A stretch of DNA of 43,689 bases from an uncultured Eubacterium sp. (GCA_910589665.1 CAJUTR010000024.1:1-43689); one strand, 5' to 3'. Shown: positions 32,775 to 42,764, numbered from the stretch's first letter. Notes: generated from the sequence alone by a model not told the origin. Translations and numbers: made by a program.

Positions 32775-33698
32775 TTACCGGAGCCGTATATCCAGTTCCG
32801 GCGGTTTGATGCTGATCCTCGAATTCTCCGGAACCGACTCCGTGATAAAGGTATTACCACCGATCACCGAATTTTTCCCGATCACCGTCTGTCCGCCGAG
32901 GATCGTCGCGCCCGCATAAATCGTCACGTTATCCTCGATCGTCGGATGCCGTTTCACGCCGGAGAGCTTCTGACCGCCCCGTGTGGACAAACCGCCGAGC
33001 GTCACGCCCTGATACAATTTGACATTGTCTCCGATCACCGTCGTCTCACCGATGACGATACCCGTGCCGTGGTCGATAAAAAAACTCTCGCCGATAACGG
33101 CGCCGGAATTAATATCAATCCCTGTTTTCGCATGGGCATATTCGGTCATGATCCTCGGAATAAACGGCACATTCCGTATGTACAGTTCGTGAGCGATCCG
33201 GTACACGAAAATAGCGAACAGCCCCGGATACGAGAAAATGATCTCCTCTTTGCTCTTCGCCGCCGGGTCGCCGTCAAATCCGGCCTGCACATCTTTCAAA
33301 AGCAGTTTTTGGATACGAGGAAGCTGTTCAAAAAAACCGCGGCATATGTACTCCGCCTTTTTACAATTTCTCTCATCCGGCATTCCCTCGAGCGACTGGG
33401 CCTGCAGGTCGCCCTCTTCCTCCTGATAGGCGAGCGCGTCCGCAATCTGCTCACAGAGCATGTTATAAATCGACAAAAACCGGCTCCCCACAAAATATCT
33501 GGGCAGGCCCCTCGTCGCGTCCTGCTCGCCAAAATACCCCGGAAACATAACGAGCCGCAATTCTCTCAGTGCATCAATGATGATCTTCCTCTCCGGCATA
33601 TTTTTTCCCGCCTTCGTAGAAAAAAGAGGTTCGTTCATATAATTTTCCGAAATCTCTTCCACCGCGCGTTCGATCGTGTTCTTTGTCTCCTGATCCAT
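32775..33698 (-). CDS. cysE: Serine O-acetyltransferase (CysE/EpsC type)
   Basis: CysE acetylates L-serine with acetyl-CoA, the first step of cysteine synthesis. The C-terminal half is a left-handed beta-helix of hexapeptide repeats (GIDINSGAVIGESFFIDHGTG and on, to VIGGNTFITESVPENS), with the catalytic His in FIDHGTG. A helical N-terminal half of about 180 residues makes it longer than minimal CysE, as in the EpsC type. The preferred start is 33698 (MDQETKNTIERAV); an ATG seven codons upstream and a TTG at 33785 are possible, and none has a strong ribosome binding site. It follows engB on the same strand. Part of it is duplicated near 29.84 kb. Confidence 0.93.
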   Translation of the reverse strand: MDQETKNTIERAVEEISENYMNEPLFSTKAGKNMPERKIIIDALRELRLVMFPGYFGEQDATRGLPRYFVGSRFLSIYNMLCEQIADALAYQEEEGDLQAQSLEGMPDERNCKKAEYICRGFFEQLPRIQKLLLKDVQAGFDGDPAAKSKEEIIFSYPGLFAIFVYRIAHELYIRNVPFIPRIMTEYAHAKTGIDINSGAVIGESFFIDHGTGIVIGETTVIGDNVKLYQGVTLGGLSTRGGQKLSGVKRHPTIEDNVTIYAGATILGGQTVIGKNSVIGGNTFITESVPENSRISIKPPELDIRLR

Positions 33699-33791
33699 AA
33701 TTACACTCAACCCCATTTCTGAGCGACTTGTCACGAAAAGGCGATCACCATTCACTGTCTGCTCTCGCTCTGAAACAAACAGCAAGCCATT

Positions 33792-34388
33792 TTATAACGG
33801 AATTTCCCTGATAAAATAATCAATATACCCCCAGATCTCATCCTTCCCCTCCTTACTCACCGCCGAAAACGGCACGACCGGAGTTCCCTCCAGAAGCTGA
33901 AGCTTTTTTTCGATCCGGGAAATATGTTTCGCCCTGGCATTTTTACTGATCTTATCCGCCTTTGTCGCGATAATGAGAGGGTTAAATCCCTGCTCCAAAA
34001 GCATGCGGTACATATTTACATCTTTTTCCGATGGCTCATGCCGGATATCGATCAGCAGAAATACGACGCGGAGCGCCTGTGATGTCCTCAGATATTTCTC
34101 GATCATCTTCATCCACTTAGCCGCGGTCTCCTTCGACACTTTCGCATACCCGTACCCGGGCAGGTCCACCATATAAAACACGTCATTGACGTTATAATAA
34201 TTGATCGTCTGCGTTTTGCCCGGCTGGGAAGAGATCCGGGCAAAGCTTTTCCGGTTCATCAGGGAATTGATCAAAGAGGATTTTCCCACATTCGACCGCC
34301 CCCAAAAAGCCATCTCGATCTTATCATTCTGCGGCAGCCTGCTCGTGATGCCGCAGACGGTTTCTAGTTCCAGTGAATGAATAACCAT
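33792..34388 (-). CDS. engB: Ribosome biogenesis GTPase EngB/YsxC
   Basis: EngB is an essential GTPase needed for late 50S subunit assembly. The product is 198 residues. G1 is GRSNVGKSSLIN (about 31-42), G3 is VDLPGYGYAKVSKE (about 73-86) and G4 is ATKADKISKN (about 142-151). GGGGGATAAG precedes the ATG. It lies 15 bases after lon, the usual Firmicutes order (clpX-lon-ysxC). Confidence 0.96.
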   Translation of the reverse strand: MVIHSLELETVCGITSRLPQNDKIEMAFWGRSNVGKSSLINSLMNRKSFARISSQPGKTQTINYYNVNDVFYMVDLPGYGYAKVSKETAAKWMKMIEKYLRTSQALRVVFLLIDIRHEPSEKDVNMYRMLLEQGFNPLIIATKADKISKNARAKHISRIEKKLQLLEGTPVVPFSAVSKEGKDEIWGYIDYFIREIPL

Positions 34389-34403
34389 CTTATCCCCCTG
34401 TTT

Positions 34404-36719
34404 TCAACTTCGCTGCGCCAGTGCTTCTTTCAAAACCTGTTTCATATCCTTTGCAAATACGACCTCCATACCTTCCGTGATCTCTTCTTCAAGCTCTTCC
34501 ACATCCGGCTCGTTTTCCGCTGGCACGATCACCTTCTCCACGCCGGCAAGCCTCGCCGCCAAAAGCTTTTCCTTCAACCCGCCGATCGGCAGTACGCGGC
34601 CCCGCAGCGTGACTTCTCCCGTCATCGCCACTTTTGCGTTTACCTTCCGTTTCTCGACCGCCGAAAAGATTGCCGTTGACATCGTGATACCAGCAGACGG
34701 CCCGTCTTTGGGAACTGCGCCTTCCGGCACATGGACATGGATATCATGTTCTTTGAAATAGTCGTTTCCTTTTTTGGAAACCGAACGCACATAGCTGAGG
34801 GCGATCCGAGCCGACTCCTGCATGACATCGCCGAGCTGTCCGGTCAGGATCAGTTTACCCTCGCCCGGCATGATATTGACTTCGATCTCCAGCGTATCAC
34901 CGCCCACCTGCGTCCACGCCAGTCCCCGGACGATTCCGACTTCATCTGTTTTCTCCGCCTTTTTGCCCAGATACTTCCGTTTTCCGAGGTACTGCTTCAG
35001 GTTCTTTCCAGAAATCCGTACCTTACTCTCTTCATTTTCTACGACCTTTCTAGCCGTCTTACGGCAGATCTTGCCGATCTGACGCTCCAGTTCGCGCACG
35101 CCAGCCTCTCTCGTATAATAATGGATGATATCCGTCAGCGCCTTGTCATTGATGGAAAGCTGTGCCTTTTTTAAGCCATTTTTCTCCATCTGTTTCGGGA
35201 TCAGGTACTGCTTCCCGATATGGAACTTCTCATTTTCGGTATATCCGGCGATCTCGATCATTTCCATGCGGTCTAAGAGCGGCCGCGGAAGCGTATCGAC
35301 CGTATTGGCTGTACAGAGGAACAGGACTTCCGAAAGATCCACCGGAAGATCCACATAGTGATCGGCAAAGTTCTGATTCTGTTCCGGATCGAGAACTTCT
35401 AATAATGCCGACGCTGTATCTCCCTTATAATCACTGCTCACCTTGTCGATTTCATCCAACAGCATGAGAGGGTTTTTCACGCCGGCCTTTTTCAGTCCGT
35501 CGATGATACGCCCCGGCATCGCTCCGATATACGTTCTCCGGTGTCCGCGGATCTCCGCCTCGTCACGGACACCGCCGAGACAGAGGCGTACATACTCTTT
35601 GTTCAGCGACCGGGCGACCGATCGTGCAATCGACGTTTTTCCGGTACCCGGCGGCCCCACAAGACAGACGATCGGCGCATCGCCTTTTCCGGTCAGGCTG
35701 CGCACGGCCAGAAACTCAAGAATACGCTCCTTCACCTTATCGAGACCATAATGGTCTTCATTTAGGATCCGCTCGGCCTTTGCCAGATCAAGCTGCGACT
35801 CATCCATTTTATCCCACGGGAGAGATAGCAGTGTTTCAATATAATCTCTAGATACCGCGCTTTCCGATGAACTCGCCGGCATCGTCTCCAACCGCTTCAT
35901 CTCCTCCTCGATCTTTTTCTTTACTTCATCCGAGCACACAAGTTTTTCCAGCCGTTCCCTGTATTTTTCCTCATATCCCGAAGCTCCCTCCCCGAGTTCA
36001 TCCTTGATGACTTTCATCTGCTCGCGGAGAAAATATTCTTTTTGGTTTTTGTCCACCTCGGTTTTTACTTTCGTCCGGTAATCTGCCCTCAATCTAAGTA
36101 TATCGAGTTCCTCCGAAAGATATTCCGACACGAGGAAAAAACGTTCTGACGCCGGAAAACATTCGAGGATATCCTGCCGTTTTTCCAAATCCATCGGTGT
36201 GTGCATGGCAATAAGATCCAGCAGGGTATCCAGACTCGTTTCCCTTTGGATCTTATCATAGGCGCTCCGCCCGACACCCGGATTCAACTCAAGATATTGT
36301 GTGTATAAATCCTTGATGTCACGGCACTTCGCCTCTTTTTCAATTTCGCCCTCCATATCCGGCTGATCATTCCGGTTTCGAAGCACGATCTCTCCCATCA
36401 AAAATGGCTCATTCTGAATCAGGGCAGCCATCGTCCCCCGCTCCAGCGTAGAGACTAAAATACGCACCACATGGTTTTCAAGCTTAATGACCTGCCTGAT
36501 CTTCGCGGCAACACCGATCGCGCGAAGGTCAGAATAAACGGGAAGTTCCACCCTGTCATCCTTTTGGCTCGTAACAAACACCATGCTGTCGTTCTCCATC
36601 GCCTCCTCAATGGCGAGTTTCGTTATCTCACGTTTCACATCCAAATGAACCAGCATTCCCGGTAAAATTGCCATCCCCTTCAGGGCAATCACTGGCAAAG
36701 TCTTCATCTGTTCATCCAT
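34404..36719 (-). CDS. lon: ATP-dependent protease Lon
   Basis: Lon degrades misfolded and regulatory proteins. The 771-residue length is typical of LonA. The N-terminal LON domain (about 6-205) is followed by a helical linker and the AAA module with Walker A GPPGTGKT (355-362) and Walker B LMLLDEIDKV (418-427). The C-terminal protease domain has catalytic Ser675 (PKDGPSAG) and Lys718 (GGLKEK), spaced as in the E. coli enzyme. It starts 18 bases after clpX and is followed by engB. Confidence 0.98.
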   Translation of the reverse strand: MDEQMKTLPVIALKGMAILPGMLVHLDVKREITKLAIEEAMENDSMVFVTSQKDDRVELPVYSDLRAIGVAAKIRQVIKLENHVVRILVSTLERGTMAALIQNEPFLMGEIVLRNRNDQPDMEGEIEKEAKCRDIKDLYTQYLELNPGVGRSAYDKIQRETSLDTLLDLIAMHTPMDLEKRQDILECFPASERFFLVSEYLSEELDILRLRADYRTKVKTEVDKNQKEYFLREQMKVIKDELGEGASGYEEKYRERLEKLVCSDEVKKKIEEEMKRLETMPASSSESAVSRDYIETLLSLPWDKMDESQLDLAKAERILNEDHYGLDKVKERILEFLAVRSLTGKGDAPIVCLVGPPGTGKTSIARSVARSLNKEYVRLCLGGVRDEAEIRGHRRTYIGAMPGRIIDGLKKAGVKNPLMLLDEIDKVSSDYKGDTASALLEVLDPEQNQNFADHYVDLPVDLSEVLFLCTANTVDTLPRPLLDRMEMIEIAGYTENEKFHIGKQYLIPKQMEKNGLKKAQLSINDKALTDIIHYYTREAGVRELERQIGKICRKTARKVVENEESKVRISGKNLKQYLGKRKYLGKKAEKTDEVGIVRGLAWTQVGGDTLEIEVNIMPGEGKLILTGQLGDVMQESARIALSYVRSVSKKGNDYFKEHDIHVHVPEGAVPKDGPSAGITMSTAIFSAVEKRKVNAKVAMTGEVTLRGRVLPIGGLKEKLLAARLAGVEKVIVPAENEPDVEELEEEITEGMEVVFAKDMKQVLKEALAQRS

Positions 36720-36737
36720 GACTGCTTCCCTCTCTTT

Positions 36738-38039
36738 TCAGGCACTCTCTTGCTTTTTCCCGAGCCGGACGACCTGATTGTTTTCTCCGATCAGCTCCGG
36801 CTGTCCCGTTTTATCCACGGCCTCTTTCGTAATGCGGCACTCAATCACGTCCTCCCTGGACGGCAGTTCAAACATATAATCCATCATGCAGTTTTCAATG
36901 ATCGCGCGAAGTCCCCTGGCTCCGGTCTTTCTTGCAATCGACTGCCGCGCGATCTCACGGACGGCTTCCTCATCAAATGTGAGACGGATCCCGTCTAATT
37001 CCAGCAATTTTTGGTACTGCTTTGTGATCGCGTTACGCGGTTTGACCAAAATTTCTTTCAGCGCTTCCTCGTCCAAAAGATCCAGACTCACCGTAACCGG
37101 CACACGGCCTACGAGCTCGGGAATGATGCCGAATTTCACCAAATCCTGCGGCAAGACCTGCCGGAACAACTCTCCGATGTTAGCATCCACCTTATCCGAC
37201 ACTTCCGAATTGAACCCGATCGACTTTTTGTCAATACGCCTGCTGATGATCTTATCGAGGCCGTCAAACGCCCCTCCGCATATGAATAATATATTTGTCG
37301 TATCAATATGGAAAAATTCCTGCTGCGGGTGCTTGCGCCCTCCCTGCGGCGGAACGCTTGCTTCCGTTCCCTCCAGGATCTTGAGGAGTCCCTGCTGGAC
37401 GCCCTCTCCAGATACGTCTCTCGTGATCGAAGCGTTCTCCGATTTCTTTGTGATCTTATCTATTTCGTCAATGTAAATGATCCCATGTTCGGCGCGCGCA
37501 ATGTCGTAATCCGCCGCCTGGATGATCTTGAGCAGGATATTTTCCACATCCTCCCCGACATACCCGGCTTCCGTCAGCGTCGTAGCATCAGCAATGGCAA
37601 ACGGCACGTTCAGCACCTTGGCGAGCGTCTGCGCGAGATACGTCTTCCCCGAACCAGTCGGGCCGATCATCAGGATGTTGCTCTTCTGAATCTCCACATC
37701 CAGTTCACGCCCGGACAGCACCCGTTTATAATGGTTGTACACAGCAACAGAAAGAGCTTTTTTCGCTTCTTCCTGACCAATGACGTACTCATCCAGAAAT
37801 GCCTTGATCTCCATCGGTTTGAGAAGATTGATCTCGACCTCCTCCACATCTCCGATATCCTCGTCGTCATCGTACATCTTCTGGTACTCCTCTGCCAGAA
37901 GCTCCTCACAGAGTTCCGTACACTCATCACATATATAGACACCCGTCGGGCCCGCGATCAGCCTGTGTACCTGCTTATCGGTCCTTCCGCAGAAGGAACA
38001 GCGGCACGGCGGATTCTGGTTGTCATTATTTCTTGTCAT
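36738..38039 (-). CDS. clpX: ATP-dependent Clp protease ATPase subunit ClpX
   Basis: ClpX unfolds tagged substrates and feeds them to ClpP. The 433-residue product has an N-terminal C4 zinc finger (CSFCGRTDKQVHRLIAGP, then ICDEC), Walker A GPTGSGKT and Walker B IIYIDEIDKI, plus the pore loop GYVGED. The IGF-type ClpP-binding loop appears as KSIGFNSE. The ATG at 38039 overlaps the clpP stop by 14 bases, with GAGG inside clpP; nine further upstream residues are not needed. This gives coupled expression of the two subunits. Confidence 0.97.
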   Translation of the reverse strand: MTRNNDNQNPPCRCSFCGRTDKQVHRLIAGPTGVYICDECTELCEELLAEEYQKMYDDDEDIGDVEEVEINLLKPMEIKAFLDEYVIGQEEAKKALSVAVYNHYKRVLSGRELDVEIQKSNILMIGPTGSGKTYLAQTLAKVLNVPFAIADATTLTEAGYVGEDVENILLKIIQAADYDIARAEHGIIYIDEIDKITKKSENASITRDVSGEGVQQGLLKILEGTEASVPPQGGRKHPQQEFFHIDTTNILFICGGAFDGLDKIISRRIDKKSIGFNSEVSDKVDANIGELFRQVLPQDLVKFGIIPELVGRVPVTVSLDLLDEEALKEILVKPRNAITKQYQKLLELDGIRLTFDEEAVREIARQSIARKTGARGLRAIIENCMMDYMFELPSREDVIECRITKEAVDKTGQPELIGENNQVVRLGKKQESA

Positions 38040-38646
38040 TTTCAGCCTCACTTCTTGTTTCATCATGATTTACAATGATCTGATCGACCAAACCGTACTC
38101 GAGTGCCTCCTGCGCCGACATGAAATTATCCCTCTCGGTATCTTCGGCGATCTGTTCCACACTCTGACCCGTATTGGCCGCTAAAATTTCATTCAGTTTT
38201 TTCTTTGTCTTCAGTATATTTTCCGCCACGATCTGGATCTCCGTCGCCTGTCCCTTTGCCCCGCCGGACGGCTGGTGGATCATGATCTCCGAATTTGGCA
38301 GGGCAAACCGTTTGCCCTTCGCGCCACTCGAGAGCAGAAACGCCCCCATACTCGCCGCCAGACCCATACAGATTGTGGATATATCACATTTTACATAATT
38401 CATCGTATCGTAAATCGCCATGCCCGCTGTCACGGAGCCGCCCGGACTGTTTATATAGAGATTGATGTCTTTGCCCGGATCCTCGGACTCCAAAAACAGC
38501 ATCTGCGCCACGACGAGGCTAGCCGTCGTATCGTTTACTTCATCCCCCAGGAAGATGATACGGTCCCGGAGTAATCGTGAATAAATGTCATACGAACGCT
38601 CGCCGCCCCGGCTCGTCTGCTCGATGACGTAAGGAATCAATGCCAT
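38026..38646 (-). CDS. clpP: ATP-dependent Clp protease proteolytic subunit ClpP
   Basis: ClpP forms the tetradecameric serine protease chamber. The product is 206 residues from the ATG at 38646 (GGGAGG upstream). The open frame to 38712 overlaps tig and is not supported. The catalytic triad is Ser99 (GLAASMGAF), His124 (IMIHQPSGG) and Asp173 (ERDNFMSA), with family spacing. It lies between tig and clpX. Confidence 0.98.
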   Translation of the reverse strand: MALIPYVIEQTSRGGERSYDIYSRLLRDRIIFLGDEVNDTTASLVVAQMLFLESEDPGKDINLYINSPGGSVTAGMAIYDTMNYVKCDISTICMGLAASMGAFLLSSGAKGKRFALPNSEIMIHQPSGGAKGQATEIQIVAENILKTKKKLNEILAANTGQSVEQIAEDTERDNFMSAQEALEYGLVDQIIVNHDETRSEAENDKK

Positions 38647-38677
38647 AATGTCCTCCCTTTCTGTGCTATGCCTATGC

Positions 38678-39994
38678 TTATTCTTCCTCTTTTTCTTCTG
38701 CGGCCGCTTCAACTTCTACGGACTCTTTTACGAGGAACTCTGCCGCTTTCTCCACCATAACGTCTTCAGCGACCTGCTTTTTGTCCTCTTCTCCCATACT
38801 TTCCTTTAATTTTTCCACATCCATGTGATACATTTCTGCCATCTTCTTCAGCTGTTCGTCTATGTCTTCCTCTGTCGCTGTTATATTTTCCGCCTTGGCA
38901 ACTGCTTCTAACACGAGGCGAGACTTGATGCGCTTCTCTGCTTCCGGCCGCATCTGATCCATCAGCATCTGCGGCTGCATACCTGTCATCTGCATATACT
39001 GGTCGATCGAGAGTCCCTGCTGTCCGAGACGTGACGCAAACTCGTTGATCATCTGCGATACCTGCTCTTCCACCATCGGTCCCGGCATCTCAACTTCTGC
39101 CAGTTCCATCACTTTTTCGAGCGCCTGGTCTTCCTTTTCCGCGTTGACCTGAGCCTTTCTCCGGTCGGTCAGCATCTTTTTCACACTCGCCTTATATTCC
39201 TTCATCGTCTCAAACTCGGAGACCTCGCTGGCAAATTCATCATCGGCTTCTGGAAGCTCCTTCACTTTGACTTCCTTGATGACAACCTTGAACGTAACGG
39301 GTTTTCCTTTCAATTCCTCGGAATGGTACTCTTCAGGGAATGTCACATTCACATCGACTTCGTCACCCGGTTTCTTTCCTATCAACTGATCCTCAAACGT
39401 ATCAATGAACGTATGGCTTCCGATCGTCAGGGAATAATCTTCTCCCTTTCCGCCCTCAAACGGCACGCCGTCCAAAAATCCTTCATAATCGATCACAGCA
39501 ATGTCATTCATCTCGATCTCCCGATCATCCACTGTCATAATACGGGAATTCTGCTCACGGACGCGGTCAATCTCCGCATTGACATCGGCTGCCAGTATTT
39601 TCACTTCCTGCTTGTCAACCTCGATCCCTTTGTACTGGCCGAGTTTTGCCTCTGGTTTCACGGCAACGGTAGCTGTAAATACAAATGGCTTGCCGCTCTC
39701 GATCTCCACAATGTCGATCTCCGGTCTGGATACGATATCAAGCCCGCATTCTTTCGCGGCCTCGCGGTACGCCTCAGGAACGGCGATCTCTGCCGCGTCC
39801 TCATAAAATATATTCGAGCCATACTGTTTTTCAATCAGCTTACGCGGAGCTTTCCCTTTGCGGAATCCCGGAAGACTGATGCGGTTTTTGTTCTTATTAT
39901 AAGCCTTTACGACGGCCGCTTCAAAAACATCCGCACTTACCTCTATCTTGATCTTTGCCATACTGTGTTCCAAATTTTCTACTTCGTAACTCAT
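38678..39994 (-). CDS. tig: Trigger factor
   Basis: Trigger factor is the ribosome-bound chaperone that meets nascent chains. The 438-residue product has the N-terminal ribosome-binding signature GFRKGKAPRKLIEKQYG (about 43-59), a central FKBP-type domain (about 150-240) and a helical C-terminal chaperone domain. The last residues are an acidic Glu/Ala tail (EAAAEEKEEE), a little longer and more acidic than usual. It leads the tig-clpP-clpX-lon-engB series, with GGAGG upstream. Confidence 0.97.
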   Translation of the reverse strand: MSYEVENLEHSMAKIKIEVSADVFEAAVVKAYNKNKNRISLPGFRKGKAPRKLIEKQYGSNIFYEDAAEIAVPEAYREAAKECGLDIVSRPEIDIVEIESGKPFVFTATVAVKPEAKLGQYKGIEVDKQEVKILAADVNAEIDRVREQNSRIMTVDDREIEMNDIAVIDYEGFLDGVPFEGGKGEDYSLTIGSHTFIDTFEDQLIGKKPGDEVDVNVTFPEEYHSEELKGKPVTFKVVIKEVKVKELPEADDEFASEVSEFETMKEYKASVKKMLTDRRKAQVNAEKEDQALEKVMELAEVEMPGPMVEEQVSQMINEFASRLGQQGLSIDQYMQMTGMQPQMLMDQMRPEAEKRIKSRLVLEAVAKAENITATEEDIDEQLKKMAEMYHMDVEKLKESMGEEDKKQVAEDVMVEKAAEFLVKESVEVEAAAEEKEEE

Positions 39995-40078
39995 TTTTTA
40001 ATCCTCCAACATATATTTTTTTAGCATTCCCTGTTTTTAATGTTTCAAACAACGAATTCCTCTGAGTTTCCACAACCT

Positions 40079-41227
40079 TTACCAGATTCGGTAATTTCCG
40101 CTCAATGCCAAAAGCGCGAACAGATACAGGCAGTTGTCGTAATATCTTCTCTCACCGGTGCGCAGCGGCGTATTCCAAAAACGCTCCACACACTCTTTCG
40201 CATACGGACCGTCCGCGGCTAAAGATGCCTGCGCGTTCGTGGCAATGATCGCCACCGGATGGAGCGCCGGCTGGTCAAGAACCGTTCCGTCGATCTCGTA
40301 CGTCATGAAATCCTCGTCCCTGTGCGTCTCCATGAAGAATTTCTGTACTTTATTATTATTCTCCTTGTGCCAGTCATCGGGCGCGAACCACTCATAGTCG
40401 AGGCCGATGTTCGCGATCACGCGGTACGAATCACTATAATACCAGTCATGTCTTCCGAACACATCCTGTTCTTCCGGATACGGCTTCCCGTCATAGTAAG
40501 CGTATTCCGCCGCCAACCCCGTCTCCGGGTGGCATGCCTTCTTCAGATAGTCCCGGCTCGCCTGCGCCGCCTTTTTCCAAAAGTCCCTGTCCTCCTCGTT
40601 GGCCCATTCCGCGAACAGCTCATAAAAATGAGGGCAGTGGTACGACGGGTCACTGAACTTGCGGCTCGGGATAAACCGGATCAGATAATTTTCCGGCTCC
40701 ATGATCGGATCGCCAGGTTCCTTTTCCCCGTTGTGGATACAGGCGCTCAGTATGTTTTTCGCCTCCTGGGAATAATTAAAGACCCCTTCGCCATCTCCCC
40801 AGCGGTGGGACGCGAAAAACAGCGCCATCGCAAAAAATTCCTCGCCGTCCGGCGCCGGCCCCCTGTCATTTTTCGTTCCATTTGTCTGGCACGACCAGGC
40901 AAAGTATCCTTTGTTGTATCCATCTTCCATGTACATATAGGTTCTCGCCCATTTCCATACACGGTCAAACTCGTTTTTCATATCCATCTGCACACACATC
41001 ATCATGGCATAGGACATACCTTCCGTTCTCGCGTCAAAATTGCCCGTATCCTCGAAATATCCCATGTCGTCTCCGGCCTCAAAGTAAAACTTCTCACCTT
41101 CGGCTCCATAAAATACCGTGTGGAACGCATCTTTCAATTTTGCGTCGATTTCTTCCTGTGAGTGCCCGCACTCCGCAAACACGTTTCGATACTGTTTTGT
41201 GTAATAAGCACCTTTCATCTCGTCCAT
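40079..41227 (-). CDS. GH8 reducing-end xylose-releasing exo-oligoxylanase
   Basis: The 382-residue product lacks a signal peptide and matches Rex-type GH8 enzymes, which remove xylose from the reducing end of xylo-oligosaccharides in the cytoplasm. Conserved points are RTEGMSYAMMM (general acid Glu69), YFAWSCQTNGTKND, PAPDGEEFFAMALFFASHRW, SDSYRV (Asp266) and ALHPV (His323, matching the Rex histidine linked to exo action). It ends GERRYYDNCLYLFALLALSG. Two ATGs, 41227 and 41218, are possible; neither has a strong site. The frame stays open to 41320 only through duplicated glmM sequence. It suggests use of xylan oligomers taken up from outside. Confidence 0.9.
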   Translation of the reverse strand: MDEMKGAYYTKQYRNVFAECGHSQEEIDAKLKDAFHTVFYGAEGEKFYFEAGDDMGYFEDTGNFDARTEGMSYAMMMCVQMDMKNEFDRVWKWARTYMYMEDGYNKGYFAWSCQTNGTKNDRGPAPDGEEFFAMALFFASHRWGDGEGVFNYSQEAKNILSACIHNGEKEPGDPIMEPENYLIRFIPSRKFSDPSYHCPHFYELFAEWANEEDRDFWKKAAQASRDYLKKACHPETGLAAEYAYYDGKPYPEEQDVFGRHDWYYSDSYRVIANIGLDYEWFAPDDWHKENNNKVQKFFMETHRDEDFMTYEIDGTVLDQPALHPVAIIATNAQASLAADGPYAKECVERFWNTPLRTGERRYYDNCLYLFALLALSGNYRIW

Positions 41228-41232
41228 CCTTT

Positions 41233-41510
41233 CATGTCCCTTTGCCCGCAAAGATCGGCAATCCTCTTCACCTGTTCCCGGCAAATGGCATCTGTTTTCG
41301 CTTTTATCATACCCTGTCATGCTTCTTTTACATGTCCCTTTGCCCGCAAAGATCGGCGATCCTCTTCACCTGTTCCCGGCAAATGGCATCTGTTTTCGCT
41401 TTTATCATACCCTGTCATGCTTCTTTTACATGTCCCTTTGCCCGCAAAACACCGGCGATCTTTCTCACCTGTTCTCGGCAAATGGCATCTGTTTTCGCTT
41501 CTACCATGAT
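41233..41510. repeat. 98-bp tandem repeat derived from the glmM 3' end
   Basis: Units start at 41233, 41331 and 41429 (98-bp period). Units 1 and 2 differ at one base. Unit 3 is the real glmM end and shares about 80 bases, with several substitutions and one extra base. Units 1 and 2 are non-coding copies of the last codons and stop of glmM. Unit 1 supplies the sequence before the GH8 start. Confidence 0.85.
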
Positions 41511-42764
41511 TCGTATGAGTGGTTCGGTTCCGCTCTCCCGCAGAAGCAGCCTTCCGTCATCTCCCAGCGCGTCTTCCACTTCTTTTGCGGCGGCCTTCAC
41601 ATCCTCATCTTCTCTGGCTGCCACTTTGTCTTTGACCTTCACATTTTCCAACAGCTGCGGATATATCGTCAGATCCTCTGTCAGTTCGGACAACTTCTTA
41701 TTCTCATGCAGCATAGCCTCCATGATCATAAGGGAAGTCAGAACCCCGTCTCCCGTCACCGCGTGTTCGCGGAAAATGATATGCCCGGACTGCTCGCCGC
41801 CTAACACATAACCGTTCTCCATCATATCGGCACAGACGTATTTATCACCCACGTCGGTCTGCCGGTATTTGATCCCTGCCCGGTCAAAAGCCTTATACAG
41901 TCCCATATTTGACATAACGGTCGTAACAACCGTATCATCCTTTAATTTTCCCTGCCCTTTCAAATACGTTCCGCTAAGATACATGATATGATCCCCGCTC
42001 ACGACATCCCCTCGCTCATCTACCGCCAAACACCGGTCGGCGTCTCCGTCATAAGCAAACCCGGCGTCTGCCCCCGTCTCCCTGACTAAATCCTGGAGCC
42101 GGTCAATATGCGTCGAACCGCAATGCCTGTTGATATTCATGCCATCCGGCTTATCGTTTATCGTATGTACCTTTGCGCCCAGCCGCTCAAAGATCACACC
42201 CGCAATCCTCGTCGCAGACCCATTCGATACGTCAAGCGCAATGACCTTTCCCTCGAATGAATGCTTGACAAGTTTTACCAAATACTCGCGATAAACCTCT
42301 TTTCCCTCGGTGTAGTCGTAACATCTTCCCAAATGATCACCGGTTGCATAGGGAAGTTCTGCAATCCGCCCATCTATATAGTCCTCGATCTGTTCTTCAA
42401 TCTCTTCCTCCAGCTTGTGCCCCTGTCCGTTTATGACTTTAATGCCATTGTCGGTATAAGGATTGTGGCTCGCTGTGATCATGATGCCAAAATCAAAGTT
42501 TTCCTTCCGGATCAGATAGGAGATACTCGGCGTCGTCGTTACATGGATCTCATATACATCCGCACCGCTGGCAGTAAGTCCTGCCGCTAGTGCCGTCTCA
42601 TACATGTAACCGGAAAGTCTGGTATCCTTCCCGACGAGCACCCTCACCCGATGTGTTCCGTCCTGAAAATAATGGCCCAAAAAACGCCCGATCTTAAACG
42701 CATGATCCGCCGTCAGCGTGACATTTGCTTCCCCGCGAAAGCCATCTGTACCAAAATACTTCAT
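41415..42764 (-). CDS. glmM: Phosphoglucosamine mutase
   Basis: GlmM converts glucosamine 6-phosphate to glucosamine 1-phosphate for peptidoglycan precursor synthesis. The 449-residue length is normal. The N-terminus KYFGTDGFRGEAN is diagnostic. The phosphoserine loop is MITASHNPYTDNG (Ser99), the metal loop YDGDADRCLAVD (about 239-250), the sugar-binding loop GGEQSGHI, and the phosphate-binding RESGTEPLIRIM near the C-terminus. A good promoter lies upstream. The last 80 bases are the parent of the 98-bp repeats. Confidence 0.97.
   Translation of the reverse strand: MKYFGTDGFRGEANVTLTADHAFKIGRFLGHYFQDGTHRVRVLVGKDTRLSGYMYETALAAGLTASGADVYEIHVTTTPSISYLIRKENFDFGIMITASHNPYTDNGIKVINGQGHKLEEEIEEQIEDYIDGRIAELPYATGDHLGRCYDYTEGKEVYREYLVKLVKHSFEGKVIALDVSNGSATRIAGVIFERLGAKVHTINDKPDGMNINRHCGSTHIDRLQDLVRETGADAGFAYDGDADRCLAVDERGDVVSGDHIMYLSGTYLKGQGKLKDDTVVTTVMSNMGLYKAFDRAGIKYRQTDVGDKYVCADMMENGYVLGGEQSGHIIFREHAVTGDGVLTSLMIMEAMLHENKKLSELTEDLTIYPQLLENVKVKDKVAAREDEDVKAAAKEVEDALGDDGRLLLRESGTEPLIRIMVEAKTDAICREQVRKIAGVLRAKGHVKEA

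Noticed and set aside
34731..35174. Plus-strand ORF within lon
   Set aside because: Shadow of a well-supported lon reading frame.
38647..38712. 22-residue N-terminal extension of ClpP
   Set aside because: It overlaps the tig stop, lacks a ribosome binding site, and ClpP numbering from 38646 matches the family.
41233..41510. CRISPR-like 98-bp array
   Set aside because: Units are full-length tandem copies of the glmM end with no unique spacers.
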